From the NCBI RefSeq assembly GCF_910592395.1, contig NC_088322.1, positions 8,675,431 to 8,739,430 on the forward strand: a stretch of DNA of 64,000 nucleotides, given 5' to 3'. Made by a program: the position numbers and the translations under genes. Origin of the DNA: Lineus longissimus (Eukaryota; Nemertea; Pilidiophora; Heteronemertea; Lineidae). Positions 45,807 through 56,997 of the stretch are shown piece after piece. The notes beneath the pieces were generated by a model, which saw only the letters and a list, made by a program, of their open reading frames with translations, made no database searches and was not told the DNA's origin. Position 1 is the stretch's first letter. Every line of letters begins with the position of its first letter.

Positions 45807-48650
45807 ATGGCTTGTACTAGCGGACGATACGTGTGCTGTCTTGTAATAGTCCTGGTGACGTTCATAGGAATATTCTGTATGTACCACCTGAATCCAATTC
45901 TAAAGAGGTTACATTTATCAACGGGTGGCATCTCGGATTTGAATCCGCGGAAGGACACAAAAACTGAGGATTGGAAAAAGAAGATTCTAAGTGTCGACGA
46001 AGTACGTAAAATAAAAATAGAACTTGCTAAATTAAAGTCTAAGGTATGGGCAGAGTCACATTTTCCTAAAGGACCACATGGCCGTCAGAACGGTAACGTA
46101 CCTCTCGTAGATGATAAGGATGTGAAACAAAGCAATGTCCTACATTCTGTGCTTGCAACAAAAGTGCCTGATATGCCTGAGCAACCGAAGACGAAACACT
46201 CTAAACTAGATTTGGGCGGTAAAACTGTCACAGATGTGCATGGATCTGAAACGAATGAAGTGAACGAGTCACTGCCACCAATGAGGCAAGTAAATCGACT
46301 TGCATCAGCTAATCATCTGACGGGTAATTTTGATCAAGGAAATAAAAAGAAAAATGCACATCTTGTGCACACAACAAAAGTGACCGAGCGACCTATGAAC
46401 AATAAATACTTTTACCTTGATTTGCGTGGTAGGTTTGTCACGGATGAACCCGAGTCTGACCGAGATAACGTGAATAGACGACTGCTACCACATAGGCAGG
46501 CTAAGCAAACTGTACCAACTGGCCATACCAAAGGTAACTTTCAACAAGCAGATGAGGAGGAGATTCAGAAAAGTAAAGCTAATGTGCTAACAAAAACGAA
46601 AGTGTCTGAGCGACCACAACATCCGCCTAGGCAGGCAGGGCAACCTGTTCTAACCGGCCGTGCGAAAATAAGCCGTCAACAACCATCTGAAAATAAAAAT
46701 GAAAATCTGCACTCTGTGCTTGCAACAACAAAAGTGTCTGAGCGACTGGCTCAGAAAAAACACTTTTACCTTGACATGTGGGGTAAAAAGATCTATGAGG
46801 AACCTGAAGCCGCCACAGACAGACCACTACATCCGCCTAGGCAGGCAGGGCAACCTGCTCTAACCGGCCGTACGAAAATAAGCCGTCAACAACCATCTGA
46901 AAATAAAAATGAAAATCTGCACTCTGTGCTTACAACAACAAAAGTGTCTGCACAACCGATGACTAAGAAAAAAACCTTTTACCTTGACATGCGGGGTAAA
47001 ATTATCACTGATGAACCAGAAACTGAACCTGTTGAAGAAGACATACCATTCCGACCACCTTGGCTAGTAAGGAAACGTGTGAAAACTGGCCGTAAGAAAA
47101 GTAACTTTCAACTAGCAAATAAAAATGAGATAAAGGAAAATGAAAATGTGCATCTTGTGATTACAACAACAAAAGTGCCTGAGCAGCAGCCAACAAAGAA
47201 AAAACATTTTAACACTGATTTCTTTGGTAGAGTTGTCACTAATGAACCTCAATCTACTACAGATAGTGTGTACAGCCCATTGGAACCACATAGACAGGTT
47301 ACGCAACCTGAACCAACTGGCCGTCAGAAGAGTGACTTTCAACAAGCAGATAAGGACAACGGAAGTGAACATACAAAGCCTACAACACCCAAAATATCTG
47401 AGCATCCGACCACGAAAAAACACTTTTACGTTGACTTGTGGGGTAATATATTCACGGACGAACCTGAAACTGCTACTGCAGCACCAACTGGACGTCAAAA
47501 AAGTAAATTGCAACAGTTAGATCAGAAGGAGAATGAAAATGTTCACCATAGGTTTACACCAACAAAGATGCCTGAGCAACCAATTAAGAAACAACAATAC
47601 GATGTGTTGGGTAGGGTTGTCACAGATAAACCTGAAATTGATACAGATGACGTGAATGCACCAATGCAACCACACCATCAGGTAAAACAACCTGTAACAA
47701 CTGGCCGTCCGAAAAGTAACTTTCAACAAGCAGATGAAAGGGAGATTAACGGCAACATCAATGTGCAGCACCCAGTGCTGACGACTACAAAAGTGACTCA
47801 GATTGATTTATTGGTCCATCTGACGTGGCGCACCAACAAACTACCCGAAATTGCCAACCACTGGGTGAAACAATGGTCATTAACAAACGCCATTTTGAAA
47901 CTAGCATTCTGGGATGACGCAAACATGAATGCTCTCGTTGAGCGTCATTTTCAAGACTTCGTACCAACGTGGGAAAGTTATAAGTTTCCTATTGACAAGG
48001 TGCGAGCATTTCAGATTCTCGTTTTGTATAAATTTGGAGGTATTTACTCGGATATTGATGTTGTCCCTCTCAAACCTTTGGAGGAGCTTATTCACCGCTA
48101 CCCGTGTGTCCTGGCGCAGGAGAACCCCGTGGCCTGTAAATTCTATAACAAGCCCCGGCCGGGAAATGCTCCCTGTGTGAGCATGCATATAATGGCCTGT
48201 AGGGCAAATCACCCCTTCTTCGGATCAGTGATAAACAGCCTAAAGGAAGCAACTTTATTTCTAGACTGTTCTGAGAAACCTGCTCAATGTACCAGTGTCG
48301 ATATTCTTAGCAAAACTCTTATGAAGTACAATCGCCGCGATCACTCCGATAACGATAAGGTCCACTTAGCTAAACCGGACTATTTCAGCCCGACGTTCGA
48401 CAGTGCAGAGAAAAAGAAAGTCCAGATAGCGTGTGCTAGTGGAGTCTTAGACAATGAACAGAAACAACTTTGTAAAATCCTCCGCAAGGATGGATTTAAA
48501 AGTAAAGCCTCCGATTCGGCATACATGCTGCACAAATTTCTTCATACCTGGGGTTCAAGGTCAAATCTAAACCAGGGAGTAATCCGTGATGGCCCTGACT
48601 CGGTTTACGATCTGACTGACAATGTGATTGATGGTAAAACATTGATTTAG
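45807..48650 (+). CDS. GT32-family glycosyltransferase with expanded repeat stalk (947 aa)
   Basis: Intronless; 947 aa from the conserved Met, with the frame open back to 45684 (988 aa). Signal anchor CCLVIVLVTFIGIFCMY is near residues 11-27. Between the anchor and the catalytic domain lies a long hydrophilic stalk (about residues 110-660). It is built from repeats of the form TTKVSE.P..KKHFYLDLWG then [N/K]IFTDEPE...PTGR.KSNFQQAD, with seven FYLD-type cores plus partial copies. The catalytic region (about 668-947) starts VHLTWRTNKLPEIANHWVKQ and carries KFGGIYSDIDVVPL with DID at 749-751. It is closely similar to the upstream paralogue, which has only one repeat core, so expansion followed or accompanied the tandem duplication. 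Golgi location is inferred from the type II topology. AATAAA at 49030 is a possible poly(A) signal. Confidence 0.85.
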   Translation: MACTSGRYVCCLVIVLVTFIGIFCMYHLNPILKRLHLSTGGISDLNPRKDTKTEDWKKKILSVDEVRKIKIELAKLKSKVWAESHFPKGPHGRQNGNVPLVDDKDVKQSNVLHSVLATKVPDMPEQPKTKHSKLDLGGKTVTDVHGSETNEVNESLPPMRQVNRLASANHLTGNFDQGNKKKNAHLVHTTKVTERPMNNKYFYLDLRGRFVTDEPESDRDNVNRRLLPHRQAKQTVPTGHTKGNFQQADEEEIQKSKANVLTKTKVSERPQHPPRQAGQPVLTGRAKISRQQPSENKNENLHSVLATTKVSERLAQKKHFYLDMWGKKIYEEPEAATDRPLHPPRQAGQPALTGRTKISRQQPSENKNENLHSVLTTTKVSAQPMTKKKTFYLDMRGKIITDEPETEPVEEDIPFRPPWLVRKRVKTGRKKSNFQLANKNEIKENENVHLVITTTKVPEQQPTKKKHFNTDFFGRVVTNEPQSTTDSVYSPLEPHRQVTQPEPTGRQKSDFQQADKDNGSEHTKPTTPKISEHPTTKKHFYVDLWGNIFTDEPETATAAPTGRQKSKLQQLDQKENENVHHRFTPTKMPEQPIKKQQYDVLGRVVTDKPEIDTDDVNAPMQPHHQVKQPVTTGRPKSNFQQADEREINGNINVQHPVLTTTKVTQIDLLVHLTWRTNKLPEIANHWVKQWSLTNAILKLAFWDDANMNALVERHFQDFVPTWESYKFPIDKVRAFQILVLYKFGGIYSDIDVVPLKPLEELIHRYPCVLAQENPVACKFYNKPRPGNAPCVSMHIMACRANHPFFGSVINSLKEATLFLDCSEKPAQCTSVDILSKTLMKYNRRDHSDNDKVHLAKPDYFSPTFDSAEKKKVQIACASGVLDNEQKQLCKILRKDGFKSKASDSAYMLHKFLHTWGSRSNLNQGVIRDGPDSVYDLTDNVIDGKTLI
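46621..46951 (+). repeat. Recent 210-bp in-frame duplication inside the stalk coding region
   Basis: ATCCGCCTAGGCAGGCAGGG opens two blocks at 46621 and 46831, exactly 210 bases (70 codons) apart. The following ~120 bases are nearly identical, differing at a few positions (GTTCTAACC / GCTCTAACC, CCGTGCG / CCGTACG). The two copies are far more alike than other stalk repeats. Confidence 0.85.
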
Positions 48651-50055
48651 CGTGTATATTGAGGACAGTGTGATACCGGACAAAATGTTCTCGCTCCTAG
48701 AGTTCTGATTACAAGAAACTGACTCGGAAAGTATTGCTTGATGAAAACGTTATTTAACTTCAAAACTACCAGAAAAAGTCATACAGCCTGTACCATTTAA
48801 TGTCCCGCTCACAGCAAAAATACAACAGTGTGTTTTGATTGACTGCATGCGTTAAATAGACAACACTGTCACGTTTCGTGTGTCGATTCTTTATTTTGCT
48901 TCCATCATGCATGTAGTGCTCAGAATGTATTGCAGATGGCGTTCGCGAATAATGACATTCGTGTGGAGCTCCTTCGTAATAGTTCCACTGATGTCCACCA
49001 GGCCTCGTTTGGCTTACTTACTTACTTACAATAAAAATAGACCAAACTTTTTTGGACATCTTGCAGAAGGACCCACGGTCTTCTCAGCTGTGAAAATATT
49101 GTGTGGACTGTTAATGCAATGTACGCTACCGTATCAGGAGCTGAAAGGGTGTTTGTTTGCGCAAAGAACATCAATGACGTCACCAATCCGCCGCGAGCCG
49201 CGATCTTTGACTCCGTCTGGGTCAAGGTTACGTCCCATTGTTCATGATGTCGTATGGTATTTATGCAATGCAACCGAGTGTTGTTGGGCTCATAGCGTAT
49301 ATACATGTAGATATCGGTCCGAAATATGTAACAGAGATAGATTTTATGCCTAATGAGATGAAGGCCGCTGCAGCGATCGTCGGATCGGGTCAAATGTTTG
49401 ATTGAAGAATTCCATGGAAGTGATCCCAACCCTTTACTTCTCTGAAAGAGGCCCCTCGGACTTGTATTTTCTCAGTGACTGGGATAAAGTCAAAGAACGG
49501 ATCACCCCGGCATATAATATATAATATGCGGACTAACCGCACTGCTCTCACGTTCTTGATAATCATTTTGATGAAGGAGTGGCCAGGAATCAAGTTTATG
49601 CATGGAACAGTATAAGCGGGCCCTCTCGTCCAAGTGTTCATTAGGCCGAATCCACCTTACTCGTATGTGCCAGACTTTTAAACATGAAATGAGATGAAAG
49701 TGTAAAAAAGTAGGCTTAAACGCTGGTCGTGCGAGATCCCCTTTGAAAGACAAAAGTAAGTTGTTCTTAAACATGAAAAACTAAACATGTGCTTCAATAT
49801 TTAGTTGAGGCGACCAGTGTTTGCTCGAGGGTTATCATGCCCAGTCCGCAGTGCCGAAGGTTCCCCGTCGATTATCTGCAAATGCAATTATCACAGCTTG
49901 AATGGTTTGTATGCATGAGCACTGTGTCACCATTATTTATCGACATCGAGCGCAGTGGTGAAGTGTGTGCAAACTACACCTGTATACAATGGAAATAAAT
50001 GTATGGAGGAACCGAAAATGGAAGGTAAGTTTCAGCTTCGGTTAAGGTTTTACTT
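48651..50055. other. 3' flank of the second GT32 gene; otherwise nothing recognisable
   Basis: AATAAA at 49030-49035 may end the glycosyltransferase transcript. The frames 48880-49353 and 49022-49429 overlap on opposite strands and have no domain. Confidence 0.45.
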
Positions 50056-50267
50056 TAGGGTTGGCAATAAGCACCACCATTTTGGTTAGAACTCGAAATC
50101 CTTAAGCAAATAAAACTCCATCATAATTCAAAACATGGGAGGCCGTTCTCTGGAAGACAAAGAACAAACTCCTTTTGGAATTGGCATTCGCTTCAATATT
50201 GAGGAGTTCTAATATCTTTTGGATTTCACGTTCTAGCCTAAATGGTGGTCCCTATTGTCAACCCTTA
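50056..50267. mobile_element. MITE family 2, copy 3 (best-preserved, with both inverted repeats)
   Basis: The left end AGGGTTGGCAATAAGCACCA CCATTTTGG..AGAACTCGAAATCC is matched by the inverted right end (AGGGTTGACAATAGGGACCA CCATTTAGG..AGAACGTGAAATCC when reverse-complemented), about 45 bases each. The core carries inner inverted words (GTTCTCTGGAAGACAAAGAAC). ACTT flanks both sides (50052-50055 and 50068-50071 offset by 200), but a target duplication this short is not conclusive. Confidence 0.75.
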
Positions 50268-52180
50268 ACTTAGAGTAACCAGCCTGGTAAGTTCTACTGG
50301 TTTGTGTTCCAAAATCGAAATGCGTCCTGGGTTTTGGTTCACCAGTAGATTGGGAAATTTGTGTAGTTCATTCCGATTTGCTACTTTCGGCAACCCTTAT
50401 CCTAAGCTAAACCCCGCATTCCCCCTTTTACTGGGCACACATAGAACCCGGGACACATTAAACCAAGTACGCATTGTGATGACTTCGCAAACCGGGGAAT
50501 AGAGTAAGGCAGATTGGCAACTGTAACTTCTGGGATAGGGAGATAAGAAAATAATACTTTTTATTCAGCTGGTCCACCATAGCTTGCACATTTCCTAGCT
50601 CGTAATAGTAATTTTTAGGCCTTCTATAATCCTCTAGTATTTGAATGTGAATAACAAGAGCAACGATTGCCAATGACCCTGCTGGTCAATCAAGTCTCCG
50701 CCTAAAGAAACTTACTCCCGTCGTGGGCCTACCTCTAATGTTCACATACACTGGCATACTACAGTGGCCGTTAGGCGTGCAAAACTCGAGCATATACCTA
50801 CGACTTGAATTGGAAGCACTTTAAGTCAATTTTTATTGAAGCGCGTTTAACCTATTGTAGTCCCAATGAACTTCATACGACCATTCATCTCATGGCCAGA
50901 GTCCTCTATTAAAACATGTGTACATTACGTGTACATTGTTGTGCATAGGTTTTGGTAAAAAAAGTACTCATTGGACCAATCAATCTGCACAAAATGTTAT
51001 ATGTGTCAAGAAGAACCCTTTGCCAATAGCATAATAAAGTTTTAAAAAATTCCAATACCGATTGCCTGAGAAAAAAAGATTTCCGTACACCATATCCATC
51101 AAAACGTCACTGGCGCATTGATATGGCCCTGTCAAAGTACAAGTTCTAAACTGACCAGTGAGACCACATTTTCTTAAATATATTATCAAAAAGCATATTT
51201 CTGTGATGGCCTGACTCTACACAGATTGAGAATTAATTCCACTTTGGTCCATCCCAGCCATGTATTTACCACAACTTGACATTTTGATAAGCTCTATGTG
51301 ACTGTGCCACACTTCCGCTCGTGGATGAATACAGGTCTCTGCCCTCATGAGTGTACATAACGAGTGTTTGCTGAATGCCTGCATGTCTATTCGCTTCATA
51401 CGCATATCTCAGCATGACCTATAAAATGCATTCTCAATTCTCTGCATCGTCATTGATTATTCTAGGCCGTGATATCGTAGAGTGGTTACTCTGAGCTGAT
51501 ATCTACATGAAGTAAACGCATCAGCCCGCAACTGCAACACTTTACTTAGATATAAACACGGAAAATTATTGAATATTACTCGATATTTTGGTGTTACCAT
51601 TCATTCCTCAAAGGTCGAATGACACGTTACAAAAATCATAAATCAATTATTGTAACTGACGAGGTGGTCAGAAAATACCCGAACTTGTTTTCGATAGTAT
51701 TACGTGTAAAGTTGGTTGCATGGCCTTCATGAGATCGGTGTGTGGCGTATGATTTCAATAGTTTTACCCTTATAAAAAGGGGGTACATCACTAAGTGGCT
51801 TAGGTAAATAGAAATGCAATTATACACAGTGCCCTAATGTAGTTATTATGCATACAAATTTGTTGAAACTTTGTGTTCATAGTATTTGTATACATGAATA
51901 TTTCTCCACGTACAACGTCAATGTTGAAATTTCTGTTCAGTGCGTACTGGTATTAGTTATAAGACTATTACGCCATTGTAAGTTTTCAAATTCTTTTTCA
52001 AAATTCACATTTTTATCAAACGTTGTGGGCCTTTAACGCCATTCGGACTGGATGACAAAATGGGGAGTTATGGAGAGTTGTTTTAAGTACAGGGGTTAAA
52101 TTGAATAGAAACGACCACTTTTGAAAACAATGTTGACGTAACTACGTGTCAACAGTATATTTCAGAAGCTTAGGGGACTC
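50268..52180. other. Intergenic; nothing recognisable
   Basis: AT-rich, only short frames with no domain. It may hold an upstream 5' exon of the transporter gene, whose true start is uncertain, but no convincing candidate was found. Confidence 0.4.
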
Positions 52181-55100
52181 ATGATCTGGTCTTATCCTCT
52201 TTCAGTTAGAATCAACAAATCACTGGACCACGGCTGGTCTTGGATGGTGTTGCTCGGATGTTTTTCGATATTCTTCCTCGTCCAAGGAATTGACAAATGT
52301 ATGGGACTGATCTACCTCGAGCTCCTTGAGAAGTTGGAAGGGAGCGCCTCTACCACGGCCTGGGTCATTGCAATAGCTACTGCGGGCAGGCTCATTGTTG
52401 GTAATTATATGGGACTGCCACTGGTTTTAGACGGTATACAAATAGTAAAGAACAGTTACCGAAGGCCGGATTTGCATACGATTTGCGATGTCAATTGTCC
52501 CGAGCACTTGTTAATTGCCTTAAACTAAAAACATGACGTGAAATGACATGAGGGTGAAAAGTGATAATGTGAATCTTATGTAGTCCGCTATTTTGCGATA
52601 ACTTGTTACTAGACACCACAGTGACACGTTACAATTCAAGTAACATCTATGTTAATCAGCCTATTAGACTCATTCACTAAAGATATAGTATATCATAAAC
52701 AACTATAGTGTCATCAACTGTCATAGAGACATACAGAAGAAAGCAAGCACAAGTGGCCATGACAGCATTTTATTGAACCTTAACACGAAGACTCACTTAT
52801 TTTGCTTTCAGCCCCTTTCACCAGTGCCCTTTGTAAGAGATTTGGGTGCCGCATCATAAGCATAGTTGGTGGGTTGATCGCCTCTGTGGGCTTGCTGCTT
52901 GGATCTTTCCCTATCAGTATCCCGTATGAGTTTTTCTCCCTCGGTCTGTGCTATGGTAAGTATGGTTTAAGTGATTAATACTAAATTGAAGGTAGTAATT
53001 GTCTCACCATACGCCGTGAGTCTATGCCGAATAGGTTGCCGGGCATCTCGACGAGGTCTTGGGCGAAATGACAGTTCCACCCGAGCGGTAAATGGTGAGA
53101 ACATTTATTCTTACAGCGTGAGGCATCAAATTCCAATCTAAAATACTTCAACTAAACATCGAAATGTGATTTTGACAACTTTTTGACTTCTTCAATGTCA
53201 TGTACCAACAGCTAAAGTGAACCGTAAAGAAGAAACTGTCTCCTTTATTTAGATACGGTAAGTGATTTGTGAGAGTTTGGATTTGTGAGAATGACGTAAT
53301 TATCGATGCTGTTTCTTATTTCAAATGTTTGCGTAATCCGTTTCTATGATTCCATCTTTCAGGTCTCGGCACTGGGCTCTACTACCCGTGTGCCCTGATC
53401 ATGACCGTCAAATACTTTGACAAAAGACTTGGCCTAGCTGGAAGCGTCAGCGCCTCAGGAGGAGGCTTGGGAATGATGATTTTTCCGCCACTATTTGATT
53501 TTCTCATTTCCACGTTTGGGTTCGGTGGAACACTTTTTGTCCTCTCAGCAATTAATTTACATGTCGTAGTAGTGGCTTTACTCTTTCGGCCTCCAATTAT
53601 AGTAACGGCCGAGGAAAACGAAGCTCCAATCGAGCAAGATGGTCTACTGAACGGTGGAATTTGTGATGAGTCAAAGTTTCTTTCGTCAGACGAAGGGAGT
53701 GACCCGAATGGTGCTAAGAATGATTCTGTTGTTGGAAGGACAATAAAATCACCAACTGTGGACAATCAGGAAGTTTTTATAGCGAAGGCTGCAACGAGAG
53801 GAGCAGAACGCAACAACGCGAATATACATAGTTTTTCTCACGGCGCCATTGAAACAGACGATATATTTAATTGTGAGAAAGATACATGTACAAAAAGCAT
53901 GTGTTCCTGTCCGGATTTAGTTCGTGAATGCTCAACAAACGAAGCTAGTGACGCCTGTATTCAAGTTGGTGAAGGCAAATTCACAACGAACCAATCTGCA
54001 CAATCGTCAAACGATGATTTGGGCAAAACTTCAGGGAGATGTTGCACCAAGAGACCAGCTTTCCTACCGGACCTCTCCCTGTTGAAATATCCCGGGTTCT
54101 GGATGTATCTAGGCCAGACCATGCTGGTAGGATTCGCACAGCTCTCCTTCATGACATTCTTCCCTGCGCTTGCAAAGGAACGTGGTGCCACTCTATCGGA
54201 CGCTGCCATGCTGTTAACCGTCTCGAGCATCGTAGACATTCCTGCCAAACTTCTCACAGGATTTTTAGTTGATAGAAAGATGATACGGCCACACAGAAGA
54301 CACGTCTTGAACACCACGATATTCCTCAACGCCATGGTAATATCATTGACACCATTGACCTTCTCTTTCGCGAATTTAGCCGCAGTGGGAATTGCCTTGG
54401 GTCTGACGCAAGGGGTTTACATCGCTCAGCTACTCGTGGTGTTTGTGGATATTGTTGGCAGGGAGAGACAGGCTGATGGATTGGGATTGGCCATGTTCTC
54501 TAGGAGTATAAGTTTGCTTTGTGGGCCATCTGTTATAGGTAAGTGGCTCATCTTCCTTTAGTTCCTTAATGAAGTGTCTTGGCATCACTGAGCTATGCAT
54601 TGGCGAGGAAGAGCTGAACTTAGTATGGTAGCGGTCGCTGCACATTACAGTTTCAAATATTTCATCATATTTTGCTGGCTAACTGGTGAAATTATTGGCC
54701 TGCACGTATTATGTCTGAGAAGAAATGTGCTAAAACCACTGCTTAGTTCCTATTCTATTGGTCATCACGCGGTGTTATCACGGTGGTGATTCAAATTTAG
54801 TAAATCGGTCAAGTGCCACAATAGACCTGCCAGAATCTTTTGTGGCTGGTGGAATTGAGAGGCGAAATGAGTTCAAAGGACTGCCGTTGACCACATTGAA
54901 ATTTGTGGACATAAGAATGCAGCTTATCTTTTGTATCCCGTTGCCGGTATATTAACTTTAATCGAAACCATAAGATTTAATACTGTCGTAGTTGTGTGAA
55001 TGTGACTCGTCAACCGACAGCCTTACATATGATTCTGCTACACAGACCAGCTTATTTTCTTGGGGGCATCATGATGGCAACCATCTTCACCGCCAAAAGG

Positions 55101-55516
55101 CAATGTGAGGCCCGGGAGGTGGCACGAACCCAACAATGCCCAAGGTGTTCATCAGGATGGATTGTCGCCCAATACTGCACCCTCTCATCATTTCACTAGA
55201 GACGGAAGGTCAGAGCAGGCCACTTTTCTAAATTTAGTCCTTAGCACCCTCTACATGTTTATCAACACAGTATATACACATATTTGCAATTGATTTTTTT
55301 CGCTTAGGTTTCATCAAGGACATCACTAAGTCATACAACCCCTCGTTCTACATGTGTGGTGCAGTGGGAGCGACGGCTGGCTTCCTGTTCCTAATACAGT
55401 TCTTCGTCCCGGTCCCCGCTTCGAAGTCGAGCAGTACCATCATAGAGCCATATGAGGATATCAAGCAGGAGCTGAACGTGCCGGGAGAATTGGCCATATC
55501 GACTCTATCTTTATAG
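52181..55516 (+). CDS. MCT/SLC16-like major facilitator transporter, 4 exons, 582 aa
   Basis: Exons 52181-52400, 52812-52955, 53363-54538 and 55308-55516; every intron is phase 1 with GT-AG ends. DHGWSWMVLLG at the first TM is the SLC16 signature (usually DGGWGW). Twelve TMs are expected: one in the first part of exon 1, the CKRFGCR loop at the exon 2 start, YYPCALIMTVKYFDKRLGLA after TM4, and a six-helix second half from LLKYPGFWMYLGQTML. SIVDIPAKLLTG (D413, K417) aligns with the TM8 Asp-Arg pair of MCT1, with Lys for Arg. The TM6-7 cytosolic loop (about 197-352) is long and holds a Cys cluster (CEKDTCTKSMCSCPDLVREC). A plasma-membrane carrier for monocarboxylates or related solutes, closest in style to the orphan MCT12/14 group; the substrate is unknown. 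A 3' splice site at 52205 suggests the true start may be in an upstream exon. Confidence 0.8.
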
Positions 55517-56991
55517 CAGGAATTCGATGAGGCACATTCGCAAACGTAGCCATCCGGGTGTAGGAACTTTCTCAGGCTACATCACTGAGTAGGGGAAAGG
55601 TGGACACGATCAATTTTCACGAAGTCGTCAAATGGCGTGTGCACAATTCTGCTCGTTCAAATTGTCACGTTTCACCCTTTTGTCTTATCCTGACACATTT
55701 TTAAACCTATGTCAAGTAGCAAACATCCCTGTGACAGCTAAAGTGACACTTGAATCATGACAGTTTAAAACAACGTTATCCTATGTAATCCTGGTCTGAG
55801 ACGAAGTTACATCAACAACAGGTAGGCCCATTGGTGCTGTTCCAAGCAACCTGGCGACTTCAATCTCCACAAACCCCGGAGAAAGCATGCCGATCCACCG
55901 TCGTTGTGCGCATATCCATCCTTCACCGCCGATAACTCCCCCCGATCGGCCATCAGAAGGGCTGTCACTTTATCGGTAGTCTCCCTGCATTCCCTTCATT
56001 TTCCACGCGTCCTCTGTCGCGACAACACTAACATTACACTCACTCGTGGTTGTCGCACGAGACACGCACTGAAAGCCATCATAATTGAAGACCAGGTGTT
56101 CAATGAGTAACGGTTCCAGGGATGCTGACCTGACCCAGATGCACAGGGCATTTTGTATAGAAGAAGGGTAACCTGATCCGGAGGTTGGCACTATCAATTC
56201 AGGCCGTCATTCAATTACTTTGTGTCGAGCAGTTTGATTGGTCACCCGTTTATGAGGGTGCGTCCGACAGATTACCTGGCAGTAGTTATCGGCGGTGAAA
56301 GGAGGAGACTTTAGGACCGATATTCACCACCGATAAGTCGGCATGCGGAGAAAGGGGTGTGCACCTCGCATAGTAAACTCGGCAAGTGGGATAGGTTTGT
56401 CAAGTTTATGAAAATACCAGGAAACAGCCATTTCACGAAAGTAGTTCCATCTGGTAACAATCCTAGAATTCTAGCCTGGCTAGGTGTCGTGGTGGAAATG
56501 TCATAAAGAGTCAATCGACTTATACCAGAAAAGTAGATCGCTCATTTTCAAAAGAGATGCGCATAAACGTGGCGGTGTGTCACTTTCAGTGAAATAAAGA
56601 ACGAACAAGTCATTTCCAAAAAGCGGGCTACATACGATTCACGATGCTACTTTTATCCTTACGTCGTGTTTTCAAGTCAACTCGTGACAAGTGAATCATG
56701 ACTGGCTAGTGGTGGTGACGCGGCCCATCTCATATCGCACCTACATAGTCTAGTGGTTGTGACACTGACCGTCTCTGAGGTTCTTGCACTTGATTGAGCG
56801 TCTCCTGACTGTGACACTGTCCATCTCGTCGCCGCACTTACCAACTAATTTCAGAGAGTCTACTGGCAGTTATAAACTTACTGCGGGGTCTCCTGCTTGC
56901 TACACATTCCGTCTCGTTTCCGTACTTTCCATCTTATTAGTGTCAACTGGTTGTGACACTGTCTGTCTATATAGTGTCGGCTCTTGACAAA
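55517..56991. other. Convergent intergenic region with dispersed and tandem repeats
   Basis: AATAAA at 56593-56598 could end the transporter transcript. A segment at 56611-56720 (TCATTTCCAAAAAGCGGGCT ACATACGATT...GACAAGTGAA) recurs at 59567-59700. A degenerate tandem repeat at 56695-56985 follows. No gene was found. Confidence 0.45.
56695..56985. repeat. Degenerate tandem repeat, ~50-60 bp unit
   Basis: TCTAGTGGTTGTGACACTGA CCGTCTC, TCTCCTGACTGTGACACTGT CCATCTCGTCGCCGCACTT and TCAACTGGTTGTGACACTGT CTGTCT recur with more diverged copies between them. Confidence 0.5.
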
Positions 56992-56997
56992 TTTATT
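56992..56997 (-). terminator. AATAAA overlapping the GPCR stop codon
   Basis: On the minus strand the gene ends TGAATAAATTTG: the A of the TGA stop is the first base of AATAAA. If used, cleavage would leave a 3'UTR of only about 10-30 bases. No other clear AATAAA was seen close downstream. Confidence 0.4.

Noticed and set aside
48880-49429. Overlapping 157- and 135-codon frames on opposite strands
   Set aside because: Mutually overlapping, no domains, in the 3' flank of a gene.
56745-56820. tRNA-like words (TAGTCTAGTGGTTGTGACAC)
   Set aside because: No matching B-box, anticodon arm or acceptor pairing; the words are units of a tandem repeat.
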